Assembly (NCBI RefSeq): GCF_963678635.1
Contig: NC_087065.1
Location: 10,931,579-10,995,578 of the forward strand
Source of the DNA: Symsagittifera roscoffensis
Taxonomy: Eukaryota > Xenacoelomorpha > Acoela > Convolutidae
DNA: 64,000 nt
Direction of reading: 5' to 3'
Shown here: piece after piece, positions 39,601 to 49,800 of the stretch
How the letters are laid out: each line of letters begins with the position of its first letter
How positions within the stretch are numbered: the stretch's first letter is position 1
Notes under the pieces: model-generated
What the model was told of the DNA's origin: nothing
Seen by the model: the letters and a program-made list of their open reading frames with translations, nothing else
Databases searched by the model: none
Position numbers and translations under genes: made by a program

Positions 39601-39901
39601 ATGCTGCGGTCTTCCATTTACATCTCCGACTAAGCAAAATCCCGGTAACTTATAACTCGTGTGTTTATACATCTCGGTAAATGATTGTCAACCGCCAGAA
39701 AAAAAACGCAATTCGAGTAACATCAGAGTGAAAACAGCTGTTCTACGTAATGGTTGAAGAGTCAGTTCAATAATCTGGTCAGTTCTCTCGTGGACTTGTT
39801 TTATTTAAACTTGAATGATAACTATGATCAGTGAACTTACGTGGGGGTGAGTTGAGTTTGCGCACTTCCTCCCACTCGTCCGATCCAGACCCAGTCGACA
39901 T
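23828..39901 (-). CDS. CAP-Gly / coiled-coil cytoskeletal protein, 17 exons, ~1,217 aa
   Basis: Exons: 39901-39841, 38867-38761, 38019-37842, 35907-35279, 35032-34856, 34552-34456, 34369-34272, 34109-33494, 33229-33035, 31246-31114, 28889-28612, 28376-27969, 27437-27234, 25659-25473, 24660-24485, 24019-23974, 23891-23828. All borders are GT-AG and every junction keeps frame from MSTGSGSDEWEE to the stop, 3,654 nt in all. Regions: beta-rich N-terminus (1-115), acidic Ser/Glu region (116-325), coiled coil (326-449), polar linker (450-654), helical regions (655-763), Ser/Arg-rich basic region (about 857-1122), CAP-Gly (about 1142-1210). CAP-Gly domains bind tubulin and EB-protein tails, so a microtubule or centrosome role is likely. 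No kinesin motor is present, so it is not a KIF13-type protein, and the order does not match dynactin or CLIPs. I cannot name an orthologue. Extra in-phase exons inside the long third intron are possible. Confidence 0.85.
24716..24957. mobile_element. Truncated hAT-like MITE in a CAP-Gly gene intron
   Basis: The right end reads GAGAAAATCCTAGATCCGCCCCTG, the same terminus as the element at 30214-30489 (last 20 bases AAATCCTAGATCCGCCCCTG). The interior shares a TTTATAGTG word and the GGTCAACA/GAAAATC context. No matching left terminus was found, so it is 5'-truncated or diverged. Confidence 0.55.
27505..27710. other. Intron sequence with short non-coding frames
   Basis: Open frames in the introns between 24.7 and 31.1 kb were inspected. 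None carries recognisable domains or splice signals beyond the exons listed for the CAP-Gly gene. Confidence 0.4.
29195..29350. repeat. Short GGGACGARATCTGT repeat cluster
   Basis: The words GGGACGAAATCTGT, GGGACAAAATCTGT, GGGACGAGATCTGT and GGGACGACATCTGT follow each other within about 80 bases, and inverted forms (GATTTCG, TTTCGTCCCA) lie just upstream. It probably is the remains of a terminal-inverted-repeat element. It lies in an intron of the CAP-Gly gene. Confidence 0.45.
30214..30489. mobile_element. hAT-like MITE, 276 bp
   Basis: It is bounded by CAGGGGCGGATTTAGG and its inverted form CCTAGATCCGCCCCTG, and flanked by CCCATTTA / GCCATTTA, an 8-bp target duplication with one mismatch. 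CAGGGGCGG-type termini and 8-bp duplications are features of hAT superfamily elements. It has no transposase. It is inserted in an intron of the CAP-Gly gene. Confidence 0.8.
31922..32410 (+). pseudogene. LINE reverse-transcriptase C-terminal relic
   Basis: The frame reads LYGAETWSI, then LESRC, a TGA stop, RNILH, and later LRRLKRLGHVLRLDS. The LYG-ETW and RLGHVLR words are the conserved C-terminal part of RT proteins from RTE- and Jockey/CR1-type non-LTR elements. One in-frame stop near 32010 and the missing RT core show it is a dead 5'-truncated copy. It lies antisense in an intron of the CAP-Gly gene. Confidence 0.75.
34272..35032 (-). CDS. Coiled-coil exons of the CAP-Gly gene
   Basis: Exons 35032-34856, 34552-34456 and 34369-34272 encode about 124 residues of near-continuous heptads rich in Leu, Glu, Lys, Arg and Gln (for example RLKRDMLELQRNNRNL and LQDENQRLELQISMLE). 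This predicts a parallel coiled coil and dimerisation. Confidence 0.8.
35279..35907 (-). CDS. Acidic exon of the CAP-Gly gene
   Basis: This 629-nt exon encodes 209 residues dominated by Glu, Asp and Ser (SSDESNNNDK, RSSEDEDPTG, TSEEDEEENK), with many SxxE/D sites typical of casein kinase 2 targets. It is predicted to be disordered. The first codon is completed by the last base of the exon ending at 37842. Confidence 0.8.
36586..36682. repeat. Perfect 22-bp inverted repeat with 53-bp loop
   Basis: The bases at 36586-36607 (AATTTAGCTCTCTCGAAAAG plus AT) are exactly reverse-complemented at 36661-36682. It is located in the 1.9-kb intron upstream of the acidic exon. It would form a strong hairpin in the pre-mRNA on either strand. 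Confidence 0.85.
37028..37225 (+). other. Exon-like open frame, unresolved
   Basis: An acceptor-like TTTTCAG at 37013 precedes an ATG and 65 hydrophilic codons (MTMPEDEKHRVSLPLTLT...) that end in a stop. It lies antisense in an intron of the CAP-Gly gene. No family is recognised and it may be chance. Confidence 0.2.
37277..37841 (-). other. Exon-like frames inside the third intron, unresolved
   Basis: Two pieces look coding-like on the minus strand: ATG at about 37581 followed by an acidic Ser-rich stretch (NDSSQEDEEGSSTST), and after an acceptor-like TTTTTCAG at about 37448, FIVDRLFPRQRTLYG to a stop at 37277. The two would need a 22-base intron to join, which is implausible, and neither fits the phase of the CAP-Gly gene. 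This may be an alternative terminal exon or a pseudogene. Confidence 0.25.
37842..39901 (-). CDS. N-terminal exons of the CAP-Gly gene, possibly C2-like
   Basis: Exons 39901-39841, 38867-38761 and 38019-37842 encode residues 1-115. After a short acidic start come alternating strands (KEITFFWFRDSD, FSLVVLRLYA, VELRLDES, KPVSVHVGP, NRVVLKINP) that resemble one beta-sandwich. A C2-type fold is my guess from pattern only. The donor after the third exon is GTCAGT; reading through it gives an open frame to 37597, so an alternative short C-terminus is possible. Confidence 0.6.
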
Positions 39902-39942
39902 CTCTCACTCAATCATATCTGAAATGCACAACAAACAAATGG

Positions 39943-40150
39943 AAAATCTCGAGCGGCCATCGTCGAGCGCTTAAGGCGCGTGCCTCTTAACACGAGGGTC
40001 GTGGGTTCGGATCCCACTTCAGTCCCGATCCGAGGGTTCCCAAAGTCACCCGCCTCCTCAATGTGGGAGTGATTTCGGCGATATGGATTGCACCCCTCTC
40101 CTAGGAAACCCTGCAGTGGATAGGGACGTTGGAAAAACAAAGAATCTGTT
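39943..40150 (+). repeat. tRNA-derived SINE-like element
   Basis: An A-box-like GTCGAGCGCTTAAGG and a perfect B box GGTTCGGATCC inside a GTGGG/CCCAC stem lie about 45 bases apart, as in the internal promoter of a tRNA. The anticodon arm does not pair properly, so it is not a working tRNA gene. The tRNA-like head is followed by about 120 bases of unrelated body ending GGGACGTTGGAAAAACAAAG. This structure is that of a tRNA-headed SINE. It sits just upstream of the CAP-Gly gene start. Confidence 0.6.
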
Positions 40151-43100
40151 TCTTACAACTAACAAACCATAGACAACAGAAAAATGTCGTTTTTCACTCT
40201 CGAGCCCAAAGACTGAAATTTCATTCATAAAACGATGTCCCAAATTAGCAGCTTTTTATCTTTTTTGGTAGTATCTTTTATAATTAATCAAACGAAAAGT
40301 TAAGGCGAAAAAACCTGCTTGAACATGAAGTTCAGGCAAAATAAAAACCGTCGTATGCTGATTAAAAGTCATGTGATATTCTTGGGCAGCAGGATGAGTT
40401 GAAAGAAAAAAAGCAATGCAACTTTCAGACAGAGAAGCAAAGAATTTCGTAGCAAACTTTGCGAATAGTTACAAACAGTCTGGAAGACAGCTGAAGATGA
40501 CAACTAAAATCAGAAAACTTCCAAATAGAAATTTAAATAAAAAGCAAATAAAAAAGATTAAGAAGAATGGTAATATGAGTTTTCGTTTCAGAAAAAAATT
40601 GATATTTTTGTTACCACATAACAGATTATAGCCTTAATTTCAGCAAAAGCGATTAAAAAGCGGTTGGTTCTAAATTATAAGCGAAAGCAATCACGAAATT
40701 TTTAAGCGAAAAAGCGTTTAAAATTAACTGAGAAGTGGAAATGAATACTCGTGTTTCTTAAACTGACGTATTTATTCATATTTCGAAGCGACAGAAAAAC
40801 TTCTTAAATGGCTTCAGGTGGCTTCATTTAATTCTTTTCTGGTACAAAGACAACAAAAAAGAATAGCTGGTTGCAGCGCTAGTAGCACTGTAGGTTCCCA
40901 CTACCACAGTTAATACCTTATTCATTTTTTAATACTTTTTAAGTGTTTCTGGTTGAATCAATTTCTATCATGACTTCATTAACGAAATGAAAATGCTAGT
41001 AATTATAGCTCAAAATGATAAGTAAGAAATGATGTATGATTTCAAGTTAAAATTGTCTAAAAAGTGAGAACTTCAAACAGGTTTTTCTCGAGACTTTTTA
41101 AAAGTTCACCATGTACGTAGCAAAATAAAAGTATCAAAAATAAGGTATGATTTATCTCAAAATTTTCTCAAAATGACTATATGATTTCAAGCTTAAAATG
41201 TCTAAAAAGCAAAAATTCAATTTTCAAACGTTATTTTTTTTGAGACTGAGAAAACTTTTGAAAATTTCACCAAGGGTAGCAAAAAAATGTTTTTGATTGC
41301 AGCTCAAATCAAGACAGTAAGGGCTTTAATGAATTTTGAAAAAGTTTTGAATACTTTCTTAATTTAGAGACTACGTCTTGGGGGGCTATTCTCATGGGCG
41401 AAGGACCGAGCGGGCTAAGTTCTCATGGTCGAAGGACCGAATGGTCCGTTCAATTAAAAGAAATTAAATGAAGCAATACTTTACTTCTCTTTTATAACGT
41501 AACCCTTGAAATATAAAATTTGTTCTAATTCGCCGGCCGTCAGTGACAAATTGAAAATTTTGCCTATTTCTGCTGTTTTTATATTCGGCCGATATTAATA
41601 TTTAGTCCCTGGAAATGTTAACTTTCTTTGAGATTTTCGCGCTTTCTTTCAAAATTTTTGAATACTGAAATCTGATTGGTTGATTTTTATTTTCGCTCAT
41701 CCGGTCCTTCGCCTATCAGGATTCCACCGTCTTATTTGTCATTGATTCGACACTGAAACAACTTCCTTAATTTAAACCGGAAGTTTGACTTATGGAAATT
41801 TGAGGATTTAACATAATTCACTCATAAATCATATAGCCATCAGACAGAAAGTTTCAATGTAAAACTATATCACCATAAGACTGTAAATTTCAAAAACCTT
41901 TTATGACTGATATTTTTATGATTAAACCAACAGATTTTGAAAAAGCATGATCCATGGATAATTTTTAATCCACTGGGGAATCTAAAAAACTGAGAGTTAT
42001 CATTTATAATTTCTCGCCCAATTGCACTTCGTTTTTCGACAGCTTAATTTGCTTCTTTATGATTTTGAAGTTTTTCGCAGATAAACCTAATTAACTTATT
42101 TTTTATCTGCTTTTTGATTTTTGTATGCAAACCTAACTCATACCCTGTATAGTATAGGTTCAGACGCTTGATGGATCTCATGATCCTGTTTCTTGTCTTC
42201 CCCAAGTCTCAGAATTTGATTGGCTTTTCCCGGATAAATTCCTTTCTTTCTTTTACGCAAATGGGAAGACTAAAAATTAGCATCTATTTTTTGAACTAAA
42301 CGTCAAGCTCCATTTTCCAATCTGTTTCTACTTTTGACTTATTTGTGATTGTACTTTGCTTTCTAGTTGTTAACTGAATCCGAAAGAATGAAAATAAACC
42401 AAAGTCAAACCGTCAAAACATAAAAATAAACGTGAGTTTCTCTTGAAAAAGCACACAACTAAAATAAACGAAACAATTCAGCGACATCTGCTTTTTGAGT
42501 TCAGTTTTTGCCATCTCAATCACAACTGATGCTACCTTTGAAACATGGGAGCTTTATTTGAAGTACCTGAAATTGCGTGAAAACCCCATCAAACTGTTAA
42601 TATCAAGGATAAGCTATGAATGATAAGATTTAAGAATCAGATAGCTAATATCAGGTTTCATTTGTTTTTTAAAAAAGTATTTTTATACAGTCAAAATATT
42701 TATTTATTTTTTGATTAGCTGATTCGAGTGATTGTTCTGTGGTGTTTCAAAATAAACACTATAATAGCCGAATTGATACTTGGCAGGTTTATAACTACTT
42801 GAAAAGAATCTGCTGGATTCTTCAAAAAATTTGGAGCACCAAAATTTTTAATAACAAAACTGAAAGTTTTTTCAAAACATGATATGTTAAAAACTATGTT
42901 TAAACTAGAAAATGGCCGCACTAGTAAATTTCAACCGGCTTTTTTCAGCATATATGAACAAAAAATATGCAATTATTTGAAAAAATGAGGTGAGATAGAA
43001 ATTTAGTGCCCAACCTTGTGACAACTCGCTTTCTTGCAAACAAATGATTACAACAAAAGCTTTCTTAAATTGCTATAAAAAATCTGTAAAAACATCGAAA

Positions 43101-43740
43101 ATTTTTTTCTGCACCACTCAGAGAAAACCTTGAGTCGATCTTCCGATCGCGTGATACTTATCCGTCAAGCGCCTACTTGCATTTGGAGTTTTTTCATAGG
43201 AGAGGAGAACTTAATTGTTCACTACGGAGTGGAGATTGTTCACTTAACCCTACTATTTTAACCCATGACAATCGAGACAAATATTATTTAAGATACCTAA
43301 AAGAGAAGCTGCTATTTCTATACTACAGCTTAATCTTGCGCGTCGGAATAAAAAAGCTATTGACATCTTCAATGAAATCATAGAAATTAAAAGATCATAA
43401 TAAACTTTTGACTCATTTAAAAGTTTCACTTGAACATATTTGAATTCTTCATAAGCTTCATTTATCAACCGATTAACTGCATTGCGATTTTTCTCCGATT
43501 TGCTTTCTTTTACTTGACAATTTACTCTAAATAAATAACGGCATAATAATCCAAATCATTATAGCTTAGTGAGAATTTTAATAGGTGAGCTCTATTAATA
43601 ATGTTCAACAGTAGTTAGCGTATTGGAACTCCAATACATGATTACAACTCAAAGTCAAGATTGCTATTGAAACCACATTGGTAAGACTTCAACTCAATTA
43701 ACTCAACTAATAATCTTCTTTCTCTCAAAATTAAATGACA
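40151..43740. other. Intergenic between the CAP-Gly and Lys/Glu-rich genes
   Basis: Apart from the small inverted-repeat element at 41386-41727, no gene, RNA or satellite was recognised. The stretch is AT-rich with short frames lacking coding features. Part next to 43741 is probably 3' UTR of the Lys/Glu-rich gene. Confidence 0.4.
41386..41727. mobile_element. Possible small TIR element
   Basis: The left end contains CTCATGGGCGAAGGACCGAG and the right end, reverse-complemented, contains CTGATAGGCGAAGGACCGGA, an imperfect terminal inverted repeat. A second partial copy of the left word (CTCATGGTCGAAGGACCGAA) follows it. Target duplication not determined. Non-coding. Confidence 0.5.
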
Positions 43741-45879
43741 TCATTTACTATCACTGTCTTCTCTTAATTCATCGCTGTAATTGGAGCCTAGACTGGCCTT
43801 GTTTTGACTGGACTGACCCGTAGCTCTTCGTTCTTTTGACAGCGACATTTCAGATACAGCCAGAGACGATCGTTCAGTCCCCACTGGACCCGCAACATAT
43901 CCAGATGACACTCCGGATTGCATCGATTGCTTGCTTCCAGAGCCGCCTCTAGTAGTATCCTCGCGAGCTGAAAGTCTTTTTTCATCCTGCTGCGGGTCCG
44001 CTTCCATCTTTTGCTCTTTAGCTGATTCCTTTTTCTCGGCATCTTTTTCTTTCTTCTCAGCATCTTTATCTTTCTTTTCAGCATCTTTTTCCTTTTTATT
44101 CTCAGCAGGCGCTTCTTGAGCAGACTCTTTTGGTACTTTCTGCTCTTTCACTGTTTCAGTTTTCTGTTCTCTGGCAGACTCTTTCTTAGGCTCTTTTCTC
44201 GGTTCTTTCGCTGATTCTTTTTTCTGCTCTTTCGCAGGAACAGCTTTCTGATCTTTCTTTTCCTCAATTTTCTGCTCTTTCACAGGAACAGCTTTCTGAT
44301 CTTTCTTTTCCTCAACTTTCTGCTCTTTCGCAGGAACAGCTTTCTGATCTTTCTTCTCAACTTTCTGCTCTTTCGCAGGAACAGCTTTCTGATCTTTCTT
44401 ATCTTCAACTTTCTGCTCTTTTGCTGCTTCTGGTTTATCTTTTGCTGAATCTTTCTTTTCGTTTGACTTCTTGGTTTCCTGGACTGTCTTCTGGGTTCCC
44501 TTTCTCGCAGCTTCTTCTGCTGCCACCGGAGCCACCTCTTTCTGTATATCCTTGGACGCTTCCTTATTATCTTGGACAGTATCCTTCCTCGGTTCTTCGG
44601 GAGCTTGCTTTTCCTGCTTTACAGTTTCTTTTTTGTCTTCTTTAACAGTCTCTTTCTTTTGTTCTTTTGCAGGCACTTTTGCAGTCTCATCTTTTGTTTC
44701 TTTCGTCAATTCTTTCTTCGGTTCTTTAGCTGTCTCTTTCTTTTGCTCAGTCACTGTTTCTTTCTTCTGGTCTTTTGTAGCCAAATCCTTTTTCTGATCC
44801 TTAACTGTCTCTTTCTTTTCATCTTTGGTGGTATCTTTTTTCTGTTCTTTGGCTGATTCTTTCTTAGCACCTGAGTCTTTATTGGCATCAGATTCCTTCT
44901 TCGCCTCTTCTTTGCCTTTCTGGTCCTTCTTGGATGCTGCTTCTGACTTCGCAGACTCAAATGACCCGTATTCATCTTTGTCATTCTTGTCTGAAGCCCT
45001 CCTCGCAGCGACGCCTGCAGCTGCTGTTGCAACCCCGGCGCCTGCTGCGGTAGCTGCTAAGGCAGCCTCAGTGCCAGCCCCAGAGTGCTTCCTAACGTCT
45101 TCAGACCGGCCTTGATTATCAGCACCCTTGTTTTCTACTTCTTTAACCGGTTGTTGCTCTTGTTGAGCACTCCGCTGTTGTGCCTGCCGACCACCCTGTT
45201 GCTGCTCATTTTGATAGTTCTTTGCTGTTTCCTTCTTTGGTTCATTTTTAACTTCCTCTCCGGGTTCTTGTGCGAGACCTTTCTTCTTAGAATCCAAAGT
45301 CTCATCTCTGAACTCAGTCTTGTCGAGTTCGCTCGGTCCGATTCCTGTTCTTGCAGTTGATAGTGACTTCTTAGATACCGATCTGTCTAGAGTTCGTTTG
45401 TCGTCAATTGATTCATCCGGAACAACTGCTTTGCTCTCCAAATTGTAAGTTGAGTCCGGATTCTGTTCCTTGTTTAGACTGTTTGTGTATTGAGAACCTC
45501 CAGTATGATAACCTCCAGTATGAAGTTTGAGAGCCGCTTTTTCTTCATCATAGCGAGGCGGTTTTTTCTTCTTCTTCGTAGAAATAGAATTTCATTAGAA
45601 CAAAACCACAGGACTAATTTAAAGCAAACTAACTGCAATCTACTTATCTGTTGCAAATGACACACGCGCATAAGATGATGATAAAAGTTACAATTAGCAG
45701 ACACTGAAAAAGGGTATTTTTGAATCAGATACACTAACAAACTAAACTTTCATCAAAGATCGAACTTACCAGAAGACCAATCAAGATTCCTAAAGCAGTT
45801 CCATTACTTAGCTTCTAGTTTTTTCTTCAATAAAAAACATCAAAAATAACAGCTAACCTGCGGCGACTTTACTGCTCAT
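43741..45879 (-). CDS. Lys/Glu-rich repetitive protein, ~624 aa
   Basis: Probable exons are 45879-45858 (MSSKVAAG), 45789-45770 (ILIGLL) and about 45573-43741, all in frame. The tiny second exon and the weak acceptor of the third are the least certain points. The N-terminus has a short hydrophobic stretch, then KKKPPRYDEEKAALKL. A Gln-rich part, an Ala-rich patch (near 45000-45080) and about 300 residues of charged repeats follow. The core is a 17-18-residue unit, KDQKAVPAKEQKVEEK, in four to five copies, within many KEQKKE-type words. It ends EDSDSK. It is predicted to be disordered or single-helical, like neurofilament-type tails. No enzymatic domain and no named family recognised. Function unknown; a scaffold or organelle-surface role is only a guess. 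Confidence 0.75.
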
Positions 45880-46865
45880 TTTGCCTTTATTTTAATTTTT
45901 AAGAATTAGCTAAGAAATCGCTTCATGATGCGAAATACGATGTCGCTGTTCTTGACAGCGTAAGAGAAAGTATGAACAACTTTTTGACTTCTGACTTTTT
46001 TCAGCAATTTTATTCGCTAGCCAGCAGAAGTTACGAAAGCTGCTTTTTTGGATATTAGAAACTTTTAAAGTATGCCTAGAAACAAACTCAGTTGTCAATA
46101 ATGCAGATGCCGAAGTCTCCACAATGTGGCCTTATAGAAGAAAATCATTATTGACATGAAGCTAATTTTTTTAATCAAGTGGCAATTTTACGAGCTTCTA
46201 GCTGCAACTGCTTGCAGCTTGAAATTCGCCTGCTATAATCAGCTTAATATGTAGAATTGTCAAACAGTAACAACAAAACCAGACCAAAAGATAATGTGCA
46301 ATTCCTATTTCCTTTTAACTTCTACTCCAATTCTGAGTTGCTCTTTTTCAATAAATGACTTATGTTGTTTTCAAAGATGCGAGAAAAATTTAATATAGAA
46401 AATTTTGTAATAAAACCCAGTTGGTTTGAAAGTAGCATAGAATTATTCAAGTACAATTACATTGGCATCATGTTCAGAAAATAACTTATCGAGTTTTTTT
46501 TATTTTATGAAAAATTTTTTTTTTGCGGGGGTCGAGTTGATGCGGTCGAGGTCATTTCTATACTGTTATTTTTTCAAAAGACCGAAAAAACATTTCGAAT
46601 TTTCAATAAGACGAATCACAACCAAAAGGCCATCATTATATAAATGGCATTCCTAAGCCGTGTACCAAGTTACATCGCTTCCAATACACTGCCAGAAGGA
46701 TAAACACACCAAGCAGAATCGGAGCATCGCACCAATTGCGATTCCACAAAAACATAGTATTTCTAGCTAGCAGACGAAAATAAAACGATAAACAATAACT
46801 CGGAAAAAGATTGAAAAAACCCCAATCACAAAAATGTCACAATTTTGTCTCGAATATGTTCAATT
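45880..46865. other. Upstream region of the Lys/Glu-rich gene
   Basis: It presumably includes the promoter of the minus-strand gene; no TATA-like element could be assigned with confidence. Frames at 45910-46122 and 46462-46656 show nothing recognisable. Confidence 0.35.
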
Positions 46866-48210
46866 TGTGGACACAACGTTCAGCAACGCAATCGCCAGCG
46901 TGAAAAGCGAACTCAAAAAAACATTTGGAGTGCTCAGAACATTCAGACGCCTAAAATTTTGTTTCGCTTCAAATGACGCAAAAAAACCCTAAGCCGATCA
47001 AACATTAGCCAAAACAATTTCTGCAACCACGTTCAGCAGCAATCGCCGGCGTGAAAAACAAATTCAAAAACATTTAGAAGTATCAGAACTTTCAGAAGCC
47101 TACAATATTGTTTCGATTCGATTGGCGCAAAAATCACTGAGCCGGTCACTTCGTGTCAGTCAGCCCATTTGGTAATCTATCCGCTTTTACTCAAGAACCT
47201 TTCCAAGAAAAAGGCCACCTATAACGCTTTCATTTTGTCTATCCCAGATTCAGTCGCTCTCTCTGCCCTACGGCGGTGCTTGGCTTACAGCTGTCCCTAT
47301 TAAAGGTCTCGGCTTGCACCCGTTCCAGCTGAATTACCAGCTGTCGTCATACCGCCTTGGCCTCCCTGTGTTTGCGTCTGCTCGTAACTGCCAAGCGTGT
47401 CCTTCTGGACAACTTAGGGGACCACGCTGTCTATTGCGGTGGGAGTGGTGGTCGGATCTCCCGTCACGATAGGTTAAGGGACACTATTTTCAACGCTGCC
47501 ACAGCTGCCTCTTTAGTTGCCATCAAGGAGGAACGAAATATCATTCCTGGAGAGCGGTTTAAACCGGTCAAACTTTTCGTTCCTTCTTGGATAGCTGGCC
47601 GCCCAGCTTCTTTTAATGACACCGTGACACGCCCGCTGCAGTTATCTTTTCGCTCAAGTATGGCGGAGACCCCCGGGACATCACTTAAGTTGCTAAGAAC
47701 TAAGTTTTCTAAGCAGGAGAAAAATTGCAAGGACCAAGGAATCACTTTCTTCCCGTAAGCAGTCGATGAGCTCGGGGTTTTGTCCTCCTTGGCTATCAGA
47801 ACCCTCAAAGCGGTCACTATTCTCGCTGACGCCGGACGTCCTTGTTCCCGGGATGCGCGTGTTGCTCCAGTGCACCTCATCTAAAGCCTCTCCGCGTGCC
47901 TCATGAGAGGAAACTCACTATGATTGTCATTCGAGCCATCTAGACTTGTTCAGTTAATATAAATCTTTCTTTTTCTATTCATTCCCTCTTCTGGTGCTCC
48001 TTTTCTGGTGCTTTTTTCCTTCCCTGCAGGTGCTTTTTCCAATTAATGGAATGCTTTTTGATATTTTTTGATTTAGACAATTTTGTTGATTACACGTCGT
48101 TCTGATACCTGTGAGTTTACTAAGCCGATAAAACATAAGCCGAACAATTTGCAATCATGTCCAGCAACACAACCGTCGGCGAGAAAAACGAATTCAGGCC
48201 TACAAAACAA
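46866..48210. repeat. Decayed repeat family, three copies, with an RT relic between
   Basis: Words CGTTCAGCAACGCAATCGCC / CGTTCAGCAGCAATCGCCGG with GCGTGAAAA occur near 46876 and 47032 and, more diverged, near 48157. Each is followed by AACATTTaGaAGT...CAGAACxTTCAGA...CCTA in the first two copies. The RT-associated relic at 47248-47884 separates copies 2 and 3. Confidence 0.55.
47248..47884 (+). pseudogene. RT-element C-terminal domain relic
   Basis: The frame starts IQSLSLPYGGAWLTAVP and RLGLPVFASARNC, shifts frame near 47400, continues GDHAVYCGGSGGRISRHDRL and GRPASFNDTV, has an in-frame TAA at about 47755, and resumes AVDELGVLS to the end. These blocks (GAWL, C-x2-C, GDHAV-C, RHxRLRD, GRxAxxDVTV) are familiar to me from the region after the reverse transcriptase in many animal RT-bearing mobile-element proteins. 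One frameshift and one stop show it is dead. The RT core itself is absent. Confidence 0.65.
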
Positions 48211-49800
48211 GCAGACAAGCGATACGCGGACAAGATTTTTGAAACAGAAAATTTTCAACTTATAAAAAAATGACATTGATCGGATTCGAACCTAGGACGA
48301 TCTTAGCTGCTCAGGTGTAGTCGCTACCTCTGGCCGAGTATGTTGGAAAAGCCAAGAAAATTGAATTTTTTACAGACAAAGCGTCTACGACGCCCCCCTA
48401 TTCTTTCGTCAGCACAAAAAGTGAACCAGTTGTTATCCCCCGAAACAACAATTTGTCTATATTCAGGTTTGATAACTCTTGCTAGTCACAAAGCGTAATC
48501 AATCAAGTACTTCGTTTAATATGTTATCATCCGAAAAAAAGTATAGATTCCGATTTGAAAACGCTTGCTGATCGCAAATGTATACAGTTTGCTCAGGTTG
48601 AAGAATGAGCACAGGCAACGTGGATCTTAGCACCATTTGCAATAAAACACAAGAATATCCGGCTACTTTATACATAGCCCTGAATGTTCAGACCACACTG
48701 TCAGGAAAACAATCAAAAACAAAGCAAATATTTATAAAATAGACAAACATTTTTGCATTTTATTATTCAGGATTTACTGTTACCATGCATTGAAAAAACG
48801 CTAACACATGCACCAAAATTCGCTAATTGGAAGCTATAACGTTATAATTGCAGCGTTACAGTTATGAGAGCTAAATGTCAACGTCAGCTTCAAATTCCTG
48901 TCTAAAATACCAAAAGTAGTCTGAAAATTGAAAATATGCAGACCAGTTTCTCTTGTCACTGACACTACTTTCTTTCAATTAGTCACGAATGACAGAGATC
49001 AAAATTTAAAACATATACACGAGGCGTAGCTTCGCGTCACTTGCTATACAACACGAACATAAACAACAGTCGGAAATGAAACAAAAATGTTGAAAAAAAA
49101 AAATAGGACTACTAAGATTGTCGGATGCCGGACATCCGAAATTTTTGGTAGTTCTAGTTTTTATGGACTTAACTTTTGTACCAAACTTGCTTACATTTTG
49201 AAAAATACTATTTTACAGATGAAAAAACTGTGTTAAAGTTAAATTTTTGGTCTGAACTCCCTTCGGCTTAAAGTCCCGTCGGCTTGTTGTCCCAGACCCA
49301 AAACCCAAAAACTTCTTATGTCCCGATAAACACTTAATTTGCCAGTATTTTCAAATGTACAAGTGTAAATCAAATTGTTTAATCAAGTTATAAATCGATC
49401 ATTGTTATAACTCAAGTTTTATTTGCCCTGCTAAGTTGTTTTGTTAATGAGATTGCCAAATTTGCTGAAATTTTATTCGAAGGTTGGCAGGATAGTGCAG
49501 ATAACTGATAACGAGTGCGCTCATTAGTAGTTATCTTGATTTAATAGGAAGAGGTTTTATGATCGACTGTAGTGTTTTAATCCCGCAGGTCTTGATTCTC
49601 AAGATAAATTTTCACATCGACTTGAAAGCTCAAATATAGGTATATGTGCCATTCCGCCGGATGACACAGTATAACCTTCCCGCGACGGAAAAAAAAGTGA
49701 CTAAAGGCCTTACGAACAGAAAAGTGTTGCGACGGAGGGTCAGAATGTTCTGGAATTTTTATTTTTAAAATTTCGATTTGAAGGAGAACATTTCTGAGAA
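48211..49800. other. Repeat-rich, no gene; tRNA-like fragment
   Basis: On the minus strand GGTTCGAATCC at 48292-48282, with a tRNA-like 5' part to about 48345, suggests a decayed tRNA-derived element. The stretch 49010-49150 (GCTTCGCGTCACTTGC, AAAAATGTTGAA) repeats one at 29045-29160 (GCTTCGCATCACTTGC, AAAAATGTTGAA). Otherwise nothing recognised. Confidence 0.4.

Noticed and set aside
39943-40030. Functional tRNA gene
   Set aside because: The B box and T arm are good, but the anticodon and acceptor stems do not pair, and a non-tRNA body follows.
43788-45360. Several long frames on both strands overlapping the Lys/Glu-rich gene
   Set aside because: They are shadows of its repetitive codons; only the chosen frame is open over its full length and joins the upstream exons.
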